Shown one piece after another: positions 1 through 6,498 of a stretch of 32,246 nucleotides of DNA. The position numbers were made by a program, and so were the translations under genes. The notes beneath the pieces are model-generated. The model was not told the origin of the DNA and ran no database searches. It saw only the letters and a list, made by a program, of their open reading frames with translations. The stretch is from a virus. The stretch lies in IMG/VR virus record IMGVR_UViG_3300008266_000281, positions 1 to 32,246 of that record, one strand, 5' to 3'. Within the stretch, counting starts at the first letter, position 1. Each line of letters begins with the position of its first letter.

Positions 1-1959
1 GTCTGGCCTGACAATGACACGCCGGGGATTGAGGCCGCGCTGGAAATCCAGAGGATTTTAGGTGAGCTGCGGGTTCCTGCATCCATTGTCGGGCTTAGTC
101 CAGCCTTCCCCGATGGATGGGATCTGGGCGATACGTTGCCGGGTAAGGTGAAAGCGGCACAGATTACCGAGATCTTGCGGCGAGAACTGAAGCGCGCGGC
201 TGTGCCGGAAGCGCCAGAGCCCGCGAACGATCAGGTCGAGGAAGACTATGACCCGGATGAGGAGCGCGCACGGGAATGGCGCGCACTGGGTTACGATCAC
301 AACAAGTATATGATTATGACGCAGCGCCGTGAGCAGGTGGACGTATTCGATCCGGGCGTGCTGATGAGCCAGCGTGGGTGCATCAATATCTATCCTGACC
401 CGAATCACTGGGGACTGCGGCAGGGCAAGACGGATGGCAAGGGGATCGACTGGATTCTGGCTGGCTCGCAGATCATGGAGAAGTGCCACGAGGTTGGCGT
501 GTATGACGCGAAGCGTCTGCGTGGGCGCGGCATCTGGATTGACAAGGCAGAGGATGGCGTTGACCGCGCGATCATGAACACTGGCGGCAAGCTGGTGGTG
601 AGCCGTGAGGGACAGGAAACCAAGCAGGTTCCGTTCGTGCGGCTGAAGAGCCGCTGGATTTATGAGCGCAGCCCTGACCTGATCTTGGACGTGCAGGACT
701 ATAGCGCGCTGGCCACCGATGATGACGGGCGCATGATCCGTGAGCTGTGCAACCGGGTGCGTTGGGATGCGCCGATCTATGGCGATCTGCTGGCAGGCTG
801 GATTGCAACGGCTGTGGTCTGTGGCGGTTTGCAGTGGCGCACCCATGCGTGGGTCACGGGGAACCAAGGGTCGGGTAAATCCACAGTGGTGAACGAGATT
901 GCCGGCGCGTGTCTGGGCGATCTGGCGATCTATCCGTTGGGCGCGACGACTGAGGCTGGCATTCGGCAGGTGGTGCAGAATGACGCTATGCCTGTGGTGT
1001 TCGACGAGTCCGAGAGCGACGATAAGAACAAGGTGAATGCAGAGGCGCGGCGCAAGGCGGTGCTTGACCTGATGCGGCAGGCATCGAGCGAAGGGCGTGG
1101 GCGCATTCTGAAAGGCACGGCAAACCACAGCGCGCGGGCGTTCACGATGCGGTCTGCGTTTCTGATGTCGTCGATTGGGGTGGGGCTGAAGGAAGCCGCT
1201 GACCTGACGCGCACGGCAGTGCTGACGATCAAGCCGCTGGACAGTTACACCCACGACGAGCGCAAGAAAAAAGAACAGGAATTCAAGGACTTCCTGAGCC
1301 TTGCTTCGGAGATTCCTGCGGATATGCCACAGCGATTGCTGGCCCGGCAGCTGCGCAATCTGTTCACGCTGCGCCACAACATCGAGGTGTTCAAGGAAAC
1401 GATTGCCACAGTGCTGGCGAACCGGCGTATCGGCGACCAGCTAGGGACGTTGATGGCCGGTTGCCACAGCCTCTACAGCGCGAAGCGTTTGGACATGAAG
1501 CAGTGCGAGAAATATCTGGGCACTGTTAATCTGGAAGAGTTCCTGCAGGTGAAGACGGAGCGCGAAGATCGCGTGCTGCTGGATCACATTGTGCAGTTTC
1601 CGCTGCGCGTTGAGACGAACCACGGCGTGCAGGAGCGGACGATTGGCGAGCTGCTGGTGATCTGTTTCCTGCGCGATGAAACCGCTGAAGTGCGGCTGAA
1701 GATCGCAGAGGACACGCTTTCCCGTAACGGGATTAAGATTGAGAAGGAACATGGTGACGTGACTGGCGTATGGATTGGCCAGAGCAGTCAGGCGATGAAC
1801 CGGATCATGCAGACATCCGCGTATTATGAAGGTTGGTCTGGCGTTTTGCTGCGCCATCCGTATGCGAAGAAGAGCGTGAATGCGATTCGCTTCAAGGGAA
1901 CCATGTCGCGCGCTATCTTTTTACCAAAACAGGAATGGCCAGTAGGATTATGGGACTGA
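1..1959 (+). CDS. TOPRIM primase-helicase, 5' partial
   Basis: The reading frame is open from base 1, so the gene starts left of the window; a TTG at 136 is not a credible start because conserved sequence precedes it. The first residues contain DNDTPG, matching the TOPRIM DxDxxG metal-binding motif, followed by PDGWDLGD typical of phage TOPRIM primases. A helicase-like ATPase core follows: Walker A GNQGSGKST at fragment residues 287-295 and a Walker B-like VVFDES with Asp-Glu at 335-336. The 652 residues seen thus look like a primase-helicase fusion that would unwind the phage fork and make primers. The N-terminal zinc or primase catalytic region is off the window. The helicase half may be DUF927/SF3-like; the exact family is not certain. 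The stop overlaps the next start by 10 bases. Confidence 0.75.
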   Translation, partial: VWPDNDTPGIEAALEIQRILGELRVPASIVGLSPAFPDGWDLGDTLPGKVKAAQITEILRRELKRAAVPEAPEPANDQVEEDYDPDEERAREWRALGYDHNKYMIMTQRREQVDVFDPGVLMSQRGCINIYPDPNHWGLRQGKTDGKGIDWILAGSQIMEKCHEVGVYDAKRLRGRGIWIDKAEDGVDRAIMNTGGKLVVSREGQETKQVPFVRLKSRWIYERSPDLILDVQDYSALATDDDGRMIRELCNRVRWDAPIYGDLLAGWIATAVVCGGLQWRTHAWVTGNQGSGKSTVVNEIAGACLGDLAIYPLGATTEAGIRQVVQNDAMPVVFDESESDDKNKVNAEARRKAVLDLMRQASSEGRGRILKGTANHSARAFTMRSAFLMSSIGVGLKEAADLTRTAVLTIKPLDSYTHDERKKKEQEFKDFLSLASEIPADMPQRLLARQLRNLFTLRHNIEVFKETIATVLANRRIGDQLGTLMAGCHSLYSAKRLDMKQCEKYLGTVNLEEFLQVKTEREDRVLLDHIVQFPLRVETNHGVQERTIGELLVICFLRDETAEVRLKIAEDTLSRNGIKIEKEHGDVTGVWIGQSSQAMNRIMQTSAYYEGWSGVLLRHPYAKKSVNAIRFKGTMSRAIFLPKQEWPVGLWD

Positions 1960-2123
1960 AGAAGAACACGGAAGGCGTTGATTTGGCACGGAATATCATT
2001 CGTGATTGGCCGGATACAACGCTGCTTGGCAAGCGCCCGCACCAGATTGTCGAGGCGTTTGGCATATCAATCACTGAAGCTGACATGCTGCTGAAGCAGG
2101 AGCGCAGACGCCGTAATTTATGA
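1950..2123 (+). CDS. Small basic hypothetical protein (57 aa)
   Basis: I chose the ATG at 1950, preceded by an AGTAGGA site five to six bases upstream and overlapping the primase-helicase stop by 10 bases. An in-frame ATG at 1935 (MASRIMG) is the alternative. The product has the segment HQIVEAFGISITEADMLLKQERRRRNL, which looks like a short helix-turn-helix-like element followed by a strongly basic tail, suggesting nucleic-acid binding. I do not recognise the family. Tight coupling to the primase-helicase suggests a replication accessory role, which is inference only. Confidence 0.5.
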   Translation: MGLKKNTEGVDLARNIIRDWPDTTLLGKRPHQIVEAFGISITEADMLLKQERRRRNL

Positions 2124-2124
2124 G

Positions 2125-2152
2125 TTGAATAGTGTTGTTGAATAAGTAAGAT
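2125..2152 (+). promoter_or_regulatory. Possible weak promoter in AT-rich gap
   Basis: The short gap between two genes is much more AT-rich than its surroundings. TTGAAT (2125-2130) and TAAGAT (2147-2152) are separated by 16 bases and resemble -35 and -10 boxes, each matching four of six consensus bases. TTGAATA is also repeated directly at 2125-2131 and 2138-2144, which could instead be a protein-binding repeat. The following gene has a clear GGAGG site. Confidence 0.3.
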
Positions 2153-2172
2153 AAATCACCGGAGGTTATATT

Positions 2173-2397
2173 ATGTTTAAGATTGAAGATGGTCACGCAA
2201 TCCCGGCAGCGCGAAGTGCGACTGTGCGGCGCGCGAAGTATCCTTGGGCCGATCTGGAAGTGGGCCAGAGCTTCTTTGTCGAGGGCGCGCTGTTGCGCTC
2301 GATGAGCAGCACTGCATCCCATGCAGGCCGGCGCAGCGGGAAGAAGTTCATTGCCCGTGCTGTCGATGGCGGCGTTCGGGTATGGCGCTATGAGTGA
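2173..2397 (+). CDS. Conserved phage-type hypothetical protein (74 aa)
   Basis: It starts MFKIEDGHAIP with a strong GGAGG ribosome-binding site nine bases upstream. The layout is FKIEDG near the start, KYPWADLEVGQSFFVEG in the middle, and GKKFIARAVDGGVRVWRYE at the end. I recall this arrangement from small phage proteins of unknown function, where the basic middle and compact beta-rich end suggest nucleic-acid contact. No catalytic motif is visible. Its stop codon overlaps the start of the DnaA-like gene by eight bases, so the two are probably translated together. Confidence 0.7.
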   Translation: MFKIEDGHAIPAARSATVRRAKYPWADLEVGQSFFVEGALLRSMSSTASHAGRRSGKKFIARAVDGGVRVWRYE

Positions 2398-2845
2398 TCT
2401 GGTCGAAGCCCGCGACTTTAACGGCGAGTTATATGTATCGGCTGGCAATCTGGTCGCAGCGCTTGATCGTGCGCGTGAAATAGGCGCGGATCACGAGCGC
2501 GTCCGACTGCTTTCGATGATGACACCACACGAGCGCAGGGTTCTGCGTGTGCGTGAGGCTTGCGCCGATGCGGGCTTGACGTTCGAGGAGCTGATGACTC
2601 CGACATCGAACCGATACGCCAAGACATGCGTTCTGCGGCAGGATTTGTTTCTGGAATTCCGCGAGGAAGGCATGAGCCTGCCGGAAATCGGGCGGTTTTT
2701 TAAGCGTGACCACACGACTGTGTGTCATGGCATCAAGGTAGCAAGGGAGCGTAGGAATGGGCTGGGGAACACGGGAGAACTTCGACAGGCAGTCAAAGCT
2801 GCTGAGGCAGCCAGCGCCATACGCGCAGCAGATCCCGACGACTGA
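2390..2845 (+). CDS. DnaA domain IV-like DNA-binding protein
   Basis: The 151-residue product carries a clear DnaA domain IV helix-turn-helix: residues 81-120 include MSLPEIGRFF followed by KRDHTTVCHG, closely matching the RDHTTVxHA signature that reads DnaA boxes. The AAA+ ATPase of full-length DnaA is absent. The first 60 residues are helical and unlike DnaA. The ATG at 2390 was chosen because it overlaps the previous stop in ATGAGTGA and removes an improbable arginine/alanine-rich N-terminus. It may bind a phage origin, occupy host DnaA boxes or recruit host DnaA; sequence alone does not decide. Its place beside a primase-helicase supports a role in replication initiation or its control. 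Confidence 0.75.
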   Translation: MSDLVEARDFNGELYVSAGNLVAALDRAREIGADHERVRLLSMMTPHERRVLRVREACADAGLTFEELMTPTSNRYAKTCVLRQDLFLEFREEGMSLPEIGRFFKRDHTTVCHGIKVARERRNGLGNTGELRQAVKAAEAASAIRAADPDD

Positions 2846-2993
2846 CATGGATAAGATCATCGAGGGATCGAAGAAGCTGGCGGCGGCCATCTACCTGACG
2901 AAGAAAGTCTATCGGCAGATGACCCGCGAAGAGCTGAATGACTTCGAGGCGTATGCGCGCAGCGCAGTGAAGGTTGAAAAAAAGGGGAAGTGA
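2757..2993 (+). CDS. Small hypothetical protein (78 aa)
   Basis: The start at 2757 has a GGAG seven bases upstream but makes the gene overlap the DnaA-like gene by 89 bases. The alternative ATG at 2847 (MDKIIEGSKK) gives 48 residues and begins one base after the DnaA-like stop, but has no visible ribosome-binding site. The C-terminal half (KLAAAIYLTKKVYRQMTREE onward) is helical and lysine-rich. No family is recognised. The next gene begins one base after the stop. Confidence 0.5.
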   Translation: MGWGTRENFDRQSKLLRQPAPYAQQIPTTDMDKIIEGSKKLAAAIYLTKKVYRQMTREELNDFEAYARSAVKVEKKGK

Positions 2994-2994
2994 T

Positions 2995-3333
2995 GTGGGA
3001 GAGATCACACCCCCGAAGACTGATCGAAACTGGGAGATCTGGCGCAGATATGTGACGGGAAATGAAAGCAAAACTGCGTTGGCGCGAGAGTATGGCCTCA
3101 CCGGGAGTCGCGTTTCTCAAATAATTTGGAAATGCGAAGACAAGGTGACGGCAATGTTGGAGCGTGATTTGTTTCCCATGTCCACGAACGCTTTGCGTGA
3201 CGAGATCTTGGGGATCGAGTTTTGCTTTGAATACTATTGGCCGTTCCAGCAGCAAGACCGCTATCGTTTTTGCACAAACATCAAAGACGAAATCGGCGAA
3301 CCTATTAGAGTTTGGGTGAAGAAGGAGAAGTGA
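2995..3333 (+). CDS. HTH-type putative transcriptional regulator
   Basis: I chose the GTG at 2995, which has GGGG seven bases upstream and follows the previous stop by one base; a TTG at 2974 is the longer option. Residues roughly 12-50 (WEIWRRYVTGNESKTALARE then YGLTGSRVSQIIWKCED) look like a sigma-70 region 4 or resolvase-type helix-turn-helix, with KTALAREYGLTGSRVSQI as the helix-turn-helix core. The rest contains aromatic-rich sequence and a basic tail ending VWVKKEK. It is probably a small DNA-binding regulator of early phage transcription, but no operator or partner is visible. Confidence 0.6.
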   Translation: MGEITPPKTDRNWEIWRRYVTGNESKTALAREYGLTGSRVSQIIWKCEDKVTAMLERDLFPMSTNALRDEILGIEFCFEYYWPFQQQDRYRFCTNIKDEIGEPIRVWVKKEK

Positions 3334-3334
3334 A

Positions 3335-3520
3335 ATGAAGAAGTTAGTTATCGCAGCCGTGTTGGCTGCCACAGCGGCGCCGGCAATGGCGCAGTATAAC
3401 ATGACGTATTATCTGGTTAGTCAGTGGACAGAAGGCGCTAATCGGTTCTGTAAATACAGCAACGGCGCAGTGATCCCGGTCGGGATCAGCCTCTGCCCGC
3501 TGAGCATCAAGGGCTACTGA
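3335..3520 (+). CDS. Exported two-cysteine microprotein
   Basis: The 61-residue product starts MKKLVIAAVLAATAAPAMAQ, a textbook Sec signal peptide with an AMA-Q signal peptidase I site. The mature part is about 41 residues with exactly two cysteines (FCKYSNG and SLCPLSI) 14 residues apart, well placed for one disulfide in the periplasm. AAGGAG lies just upstream of the ATG. I recall CxYSNGxVxxVGxxLCPLSI-like sequences in small phage proteins but know no function. Superinfection exclusion or envelope protection are possible roles by analogy with other exported phage microproteins. Its stop overlaps the next start as TGATG. Confidence 0.7.
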   Translation: MKKLVIAAVLAATAAPAMAQYNMTYYLVSQWTEGANRFCKYSNGAVIPVGISLCPLSIKGY

Positions 3521-3828
3521 TGGGCGCGCACCACCCCGCATGTGCAGTCGTTAGGTGCGGCGAACTGCGGGCGTGGTGCGATTGCGGAGGGGATAAGAAG
3601 ATGAATAATGTTTTCACATACCGGAAAGAATACACGCTGACCAAAGGTTACAAGGTCGAGTTCTCGCTCGATGCAAGCGCGCTTCCTATGGCTGCGCTGA
3701 ATGCGGAGTGGTCGCCCCGTGTGCCACCCCAAAAGATCATCAAGGGAAAGTTCTTGGAAGCGTATCGAAACGCCCGTGACGATTTCATCGGTTCACTGGG
3801 CATGAAGACATTGGTGGTAGAGCAATGA
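3520..3828 (+). CDS. Small protein with Cys/His-rich N-terminus (102 aa)
   Basis: Two starts compete in the same frame. The ATG at 3520 overlaps the previous stop as TGATG, has AAGGG upstream, and keeps the gapless gene order. The ATG at 3601 has GGAGGGG upstream and gives 75 residues. The extra N-terminus contains HHPACAVVRC and RAWCDCG, a compact set of two histidines and four cysteines that could hold a metal ion. The C-terminal part (NNVFTYRKEYTLTKGYKVEF onward) is unrecognised. Both forms may be made. The stop overlaps the next start as ATGA. Confidence 0.55.
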   Translation: MGAHHPACAVVRCGELRAWCDCGGDKKMNNVFTYRKEYTLTKGYKVEFSLDASALPMAALNAEWSPRVPPQKIIKGKFLEAYRNARDDFIGSLGMKTLVVEQ

Positions 3829-4007
3829 AGAAGTTCGGGATGGGATTCTTGGCCGGGCTGATGCTGGGCGCAGTGGTTCCGGTGGGCGCGGCGACACTGG
3901 TCGGGAATACAGGCTATCTGTTTTACTGGAGCGTGACGAAGGACGGAGATGAGATCTGCGATTCGCCGTATGTCTGGGTTTCGCTTAAGGAAATCGAGTG
4001 TGACTGA
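3825..4007 (+). CDS. Second exported two-cysteine microprotein
   Basis: The 60-residue product begins MKKFGMGFLAGLMLGAVVPV and continues GAATL, a signal-peptide-like segment with a possible AA cleavage site. The mature part has two cysteines 14 residues apart near the end (EICDSP and IECD). It resembles the product at 3335-3520 in length, signal peptide, aromatic start of the mature region (YLFYWSV versus YLVSQWT) and cysteine spacing, so the two may be diverged paralogues. Periplasmic or membrane-anchored location is likely. It is coupled by ATGA to the upstream gene and overlaps the next start by eight bases through GTGTGACTGA. Confidence 0.65.
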   Translation: MKKFGMGFLAGLMLGAVVPVGAATLVGNTGYLFYWSVTKDGDEICDSPYVWVSLKEIECD

Positions 4008-4128
4008 CCTGAACCTATTCCTGATCATCATGAGCGTGTTCGCGATGGTGATTTACCTGATCGTGACGAACCCGGCGAGCGAGCAGGACGTGCGCGAGAT
4101 GCTGGATGATGAGGAGATGTGGCCGTGA
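4000..4128 (+). CDS. Tiny single-pass membrane protein (42 aa)
   Basis: This GTG-started frame (GTGACTGAC, MTDLNLF) encodes a hydrophobic segment LFLIIMSVFAMVIYLIV at residues 6-22, then an acidic tail ASEQDVREMLDDEEMWP. It is probably a single-pass inner-membrane peptide with a charged cytoplasmic or periplasmic tail. It overlaps the upstream gene by eight bases and the downstream GTG by four, with the same junction element used by its neighbours, which supports it being real despite its size. No function is assigned. Confidence 0.55.
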   Translation: MTDLNLFLIIMSVFAMVIYLIVTNPASEQDVREMLDDEEMWP

Positions 4129-4403
4129 CTGACACACCACCAGACTGGGTTCTGATCGAAGCTGCGAAGCGGAGTGAATGGACGCTAATAACTACCGATG
4201 AAATGCGGAAAAGGTATTGGACCTACAATCCGACATTCCACGCCCTCTGCGACATGATCCAGAAATACGAGCAGCCTCCCGTTGATCGGAAGCTGTTGTG
4301 TGCGCGTGAGGCGGATCGGCTTGGGCGTCTGAAAACGGAACACAGTGAGTGGATTGCCATCCGCGCCATCGAACTTTGGGAAGAGGGGTTTGGCCGTGAC
4401 TGA
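4125..4403 (+). CDS. Conserved phage-type hypothetical protein (92 aa)
   Basis: The GTG at 4125 is preferred over one at 4119 because GAGGAG at 4111-4116 is then eight bases away. The product has WTLITTDEMRKRYW, NPTFHALCDMIQKYEQPPVD and LLCAREADRLGRL. I have seen this kind of layout (FHALCDMI, kyEqPPvDrkllcaREa) in small early phage proteins without known function. There is no signal peptide or membrane segment, so it is likely cytoplasmic. The stop overlaps the next start by eight bases. Confidence 0.65.
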   Translation: MTDTPPDWVLIEAAKRSEWTLITTDEMRKRYWTYNPTFHALCDMIQKYEQPPVDRKLLCAREADRLGRLKTEHSEWIAIRAIELWEEGFGRD

Positions 4404-4584
4404 CGCTTTCAGGATTATGCGCGATGCTTTTTGCGCAACCTGCCTATGTCACTCGCTCACGTGGTTTGTAACATGGGATATTTCTTACTTTTGGGAATGG
4501 ACTGCTGGCGAAAGGACGCTCTTGTTGTTTGTGGTTCTTTGCCTTGTAACACTTCAATTTGTTGGGAGGCGTCTGCGTGACTGA
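4396..4584 (+). CDS. Small membrane protein (62 aa)
   Basis: A GTG start (MTDAFRIMRD) lies about ten bases after GAGGGG. Residues around 16-36 are aromatic and cysteine-bearing, and TLLLFVVLCLVTLQFVG at about 41-57 is a clear transmembrane segment followed by a basic RRLRD tail, placing the C-terminus in the cytoplasm. The first hydrophobic stretch may be a second membrane pass. No holin-specific feature beyond size and hydrophobicity is present, and a lysis role is not supported by its neighbours. Confidence 0.6.
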   Translation: MTDAFRIMRDAFCATCLCHSLTWFVTWDISYFWEWTAGERTLLLFVVLCLVTLQFVGRRLRD

Positions 4585-4960
4585 AGACCTAATCGAAGCC
4601 GTGGCGCTGACCATCAAGGCGGAATTTGGCAAGCAGATGAACGCGCAGCCGATCCATCCCGACCCCGCAGTCGATGACTGGGCGGCAACAGGCGGCGAGA
4701 TTAACCTGACGGCCATAGCTGCATCGGTTTGCGGTTTGTTTGCCGACCGCATCGAAGCCCAAGCGGCAGAATTGGAAGATCAATCCAAGCAGATCGCCAG
4801 CCAGATGAACGTAATTTACGACATCAGCGCAGAGGTTCAGAACCTACGCGAACTGCTGGCCGCTGCCTATATCCAACTGTCTGGCAAGGAAGAACACGCA
4901 TCTGACTGCGCTACATCAAACGCGCCAGCCATGATGCCGGGGAGGTGTGACTGTGACTGA
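4577..4960 (+). CDS. Coiled-coil hypothetical protein A (127 aa)
   Basis: It starts at the GTG of GTGACTGAA with GGGAGG about ten bases upstream. The N-terminus (TEDLIEAVALTIKAEF) is helical, followed by an acidic DWAATGGEIN region. Then FADRIEAQAAELEDQSKQI begins a coiled coil running to about residue 95, and the C-terminus is cysteine-rich (GRCDCD). The ADRIEAQAAE segment is encoded by 29 bases identical to a stretch of the next gene. This type of ADRIEAQAAEIERL coil is frequent in small phage proteins of unknown role, possibly as an oligomerisation element. Confidence 0.6.
   Translation: MTEDLIEAVALTIKAEFGKQMNAQPIHPDPAVDDWAATGGEINLTAIAASVCGLFADRIEAQAAELEDQSKQIASQMNVIYDISAEVQNLRELLAAAYIQLSGKEEHASDCATSNAPAMMPGRCDCD
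4742..4770 (+). repeat. 29-bp exact direct repeat, copy 1
   Basis: These 29 bases are identical to 5202-5230 and are read in the same protein frame, encoding ADRIEAQAAE in coiled-coil protein A. Confidence 0.9.
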
Positions 4961-5342
4961 CGACGACAAGGCGCTGGACAAGATTATCCGCGCATCAATG
5001 CCACTTGATTTTGAGCGGAAGGAAACTTTGTCGAACGACAAGGCGCTGGTGGGGCGACTGCGGTGGTCGGCATCTGGCAAGGTAGGTGCAGAACAAGCGC
5101 GGCTTGAGCGCAATGCCGCAGACCGCATCGAAACGCTTAACGCTATGCTGAAAGCCGCAGAAGAAAGTTTGGGCGATCAACTGGCAGCGCGTAAGGAACA
5201 GGCCGACCGCATCGAAGCCCAAGCGGCAGAGATTGAGCGGCTGCGTGAGGCGTTGCTGGATGTGCTGGTGTATGCGCCTGATTACATGCACGGTATGCCA
5301 AAGAAACACTACGCAAAGATTGCTGAGGGTAAGGCCGAATGA
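4953..5342 (+). CDS. Coiled-coil hypothetical protein B (129 aa)
   Basis: The GTG at 4953 has GGAGG at 4941-4945, seven bases away; a GTG at 4947 is too close to it. The product has an acidic start (TDDDKALDKI), a central coiled coil with ADRIETLNAMLKAAEESLGD and then ADRIEAQAAEIERLREALLD, and a tail YAPDYMHGMPKKHYAKIAEG. It shares the coil repeat with the preceding gene, exactly at the DNA level, and has a third weaker copy at about 5114-5128. No enzymatic motif is visible. It is joined to the next gene by ATGA. Confidence 0.6.
   Translation: MTDDDKALDKIIRASMPLDFERKETLSNDKALVGRLRWSASGKVGAEQARLERNAADRIETLNAMLKAAEESLGDQLAARKEQADRIEAQAAEIERLREALLDVLVYAPDYMHGMPKKHYAKIAEGKAE
5202..5230 (+). repeat. 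29-bp exact direct repeat, copy 2
   Basis: Identical to 4742-4770, inside coiled-coil protein B. A related 15-base piece (GCAGACCGCATCGAA) occurs earlier in the same gene near 5117-5131. Confidence 0.9.
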
Positions 5343-5881
5343 GCAGCAAGGACATCCCCCTGCACCAGTACGTCTGGGTCTGGAGTTCGCTGATCCGCGA
5401 GGGTTGTCCAGCTGATCTGTTCGAGCCTGCCGTATGGTTTGCCATACGCAGCGAGCCGGGCCGTGCGTGGGGGTGTCACGTCATGCTGGAATGCGGCGCG
5501 GTCTATCGGAACCTGCCGCCGCATTCGATTTCGTTTGCCCCACAGGTAAAAGAAACTTGGGGCCTGAGAGATGCGCAGGTTTGGGATTGCTACGGCCACG
5601 AGTTCGACGTGGTGCGGTATCAGTATCTCGCTGATCTGCGCGCCCGCTATGACGGCACGGAGAAGCGCGCGCGGTATCTGTTTACAGCCTGCCCCCGTGA
5701 CGATGGGTTCAGCGCCGAGCCTGAGCAGAGCAAGGAGTTCATGTTCATGAGGACGGATGACAATCGCCTGCTGATCAGGCCGACGAACATGCTTCTGTTC
5801 GAGGAGCGCAGCTTCACGGAGGATACTGGCTGGCCATCTGATCTGCGGGTGTCCCGCTGGGTATGGAGGTGCGAGGGATGA
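5339..5881 (+). CDS. Tryptophan-rich hypothetical protein (180 aa)
   Basis: It begins MSSKDIPLHQYVWVWSSL at the ATG of an ATGA overlap. The sequence is rich in Trp, Tyr and Arg with a conserved-looking core FEPAVWFAIRSEPGRAWGCH and MLECGAVYRNLPPHSI. I do not recognise the family and see no nucleotide-binding or metal motif. It is the largest gene in the tiny-gene cluster. There is no signal peptide, so it is probably cytoplasmic. The next gene starts in its stop codon. Confidence 0.6.
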   Translation: MSSKDIPLHQYVWVWSSLIREGCPADLFEPAVWFAIRSEPGRAWGCHVMLECGAVYRNLPPHSISFAPQVKETWGLRDAQVWDCYGHEFDVVRYQYLADLRARYDGTEKRARYLFTACPRDDGFSAEPEQSKEFMFMRTDDNRLLIRPTNMLLFEERSFTEDTGWPSDLRVSRWVWRCEG

Positions 5882-6135
5882 CTGACGATGGCAAGCCGCT
5901 ATTCGCAGCGCGGCATCCTGTTGCGCCTTGGTATAAGCGTCTGTGGTATAGCCGCCTGATCGTTCGCCTGTGGTTTAAGCGCCTGCCCTGCCGCCTGTTT
6001 GGGCATAGGTTCAACAACACATTGATCGAGGTGGCAGACGGACAGATTTGGCCGATGTTTGACGAATGCACGCGCTGCCATGTGCGCGAAGGTGCTGGAT
6101 TCTATCGGGTTCTGAGGGGTGTGAAGCATGACTGA
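5878..6135 (+). CDS. DUF1660-like small zinc-ribbon protein (85 aa)
   Basis: It starts ATGACTGAC overlapping the previous stop by four bases. The arrangement LPCRLFGHRF followed about 30 residues later by DECTRCHVREG gives Cys, His, Cys, Cys, as in the small prophage DUF1660 family (CxxxGHxW ... CxRC). A tryptophan- and arginine-rich N-terminal helix (YKRLWYSRLIVRLWFKRL) precedes it and is amphipathic, possibly touching membrane or nucleic acid. Assignment to DUF1660 is by motif only. It overlaps the next gene by eight bases. Confidence 0.55.
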   Translation: MTDDGKPLFAARHPVAPWYKRLWYSRLIVRLWFKRLPCRLFGHRFNNTLIEVADGQIWPMFDECTRCHVREGAGFYRVLRGVKHD

Positions 6136-6325
6136 CCTGAACCAGCAATCACTGGAAGCCACAATGCTTGAGATCAGGAAGATCATGGAGTGGCAGACCA
6201 TGCGCAAGCACCCAACCAAGATCGTCGTTCGGCCAGTCGATATTCAAGCTGTCGCTGATCGACACGGTGTTTCGTTTGATGAGGCTCTCGCTCTACTGAA
6301 GTCTATCGCAAAGGACGGCCAATGA
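6128..6325 (+). CDS. Small hypothetical protein with HTH-like end (65 aa)
   Basis: It starts ATGACTGAC with GAGGGG nearby upstream. The first half is helical (LEATMLEIRKIMEWQTMRKH), and the second half, VRPVDIQAVADRHGVSFDEALALLKSI, looks like a short helix-turn-helix or bundle. No family is recognised. It sits in the same overlapping chain as its neighbours and joins the next by ATGA. Confidence 0.55.
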   Translation: MTDLNQQSLEATMLEIRKIMEWQTMRKHPTKIVVRPVDIQAVADRHGVSFDEALALLKSIAKDGQ

Positions 6326-6498
6326 AACCAGCATGGCACGGCGGCAACAAGATCCCCGAAAGCTATCTAAAGAAATTCTCAACTTCTCAGGGTGAGGAGG
6401 CGGACCCTGATTTGCCGTATGAGTTACGCCTCTTTCTGCACAACATGGGAGAGAAGCCATGCAAGAATACATTGCACTCGGATTGCTCGCCATCCTGA
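6322..6498 (+). CDS. Tiny hypothetical protein (58 aa)
   Basis: The frame starts in an ATGA overlap with AAGGA eight bases upstream and encodes MKPAWHGGNKIPESYLKKFS followed by an acidic stretch and PYELRLFLHNMGEKPCKNTL. It overlaps the next gene by 40 bases, so the last third may be under dual constraint or the gene may be spurious. No function is recognised. Confidence 0.4.
   Translation: MKPAWHGGNKIPESYLKKFSTSQGEEADPDLPYELRLFLHNMGEKPCKNTLHSDCSPS

Noticed and set aside
58-1377. Long minus-strand open frame (439 codons) opposite the primase-helicase
   Set aside because: The plus strand carries clear TOPRIM and Walker motifs; the minus frame is a His/Arg/Leu-rich shadow caused by G+C-rich codons.
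4396-4584. Small membrane protein as a holin
   Set aside because: No endolysin or spanin genes are adjacent and the gene lies in the early block; size and hydrophobicity alone are not enough.
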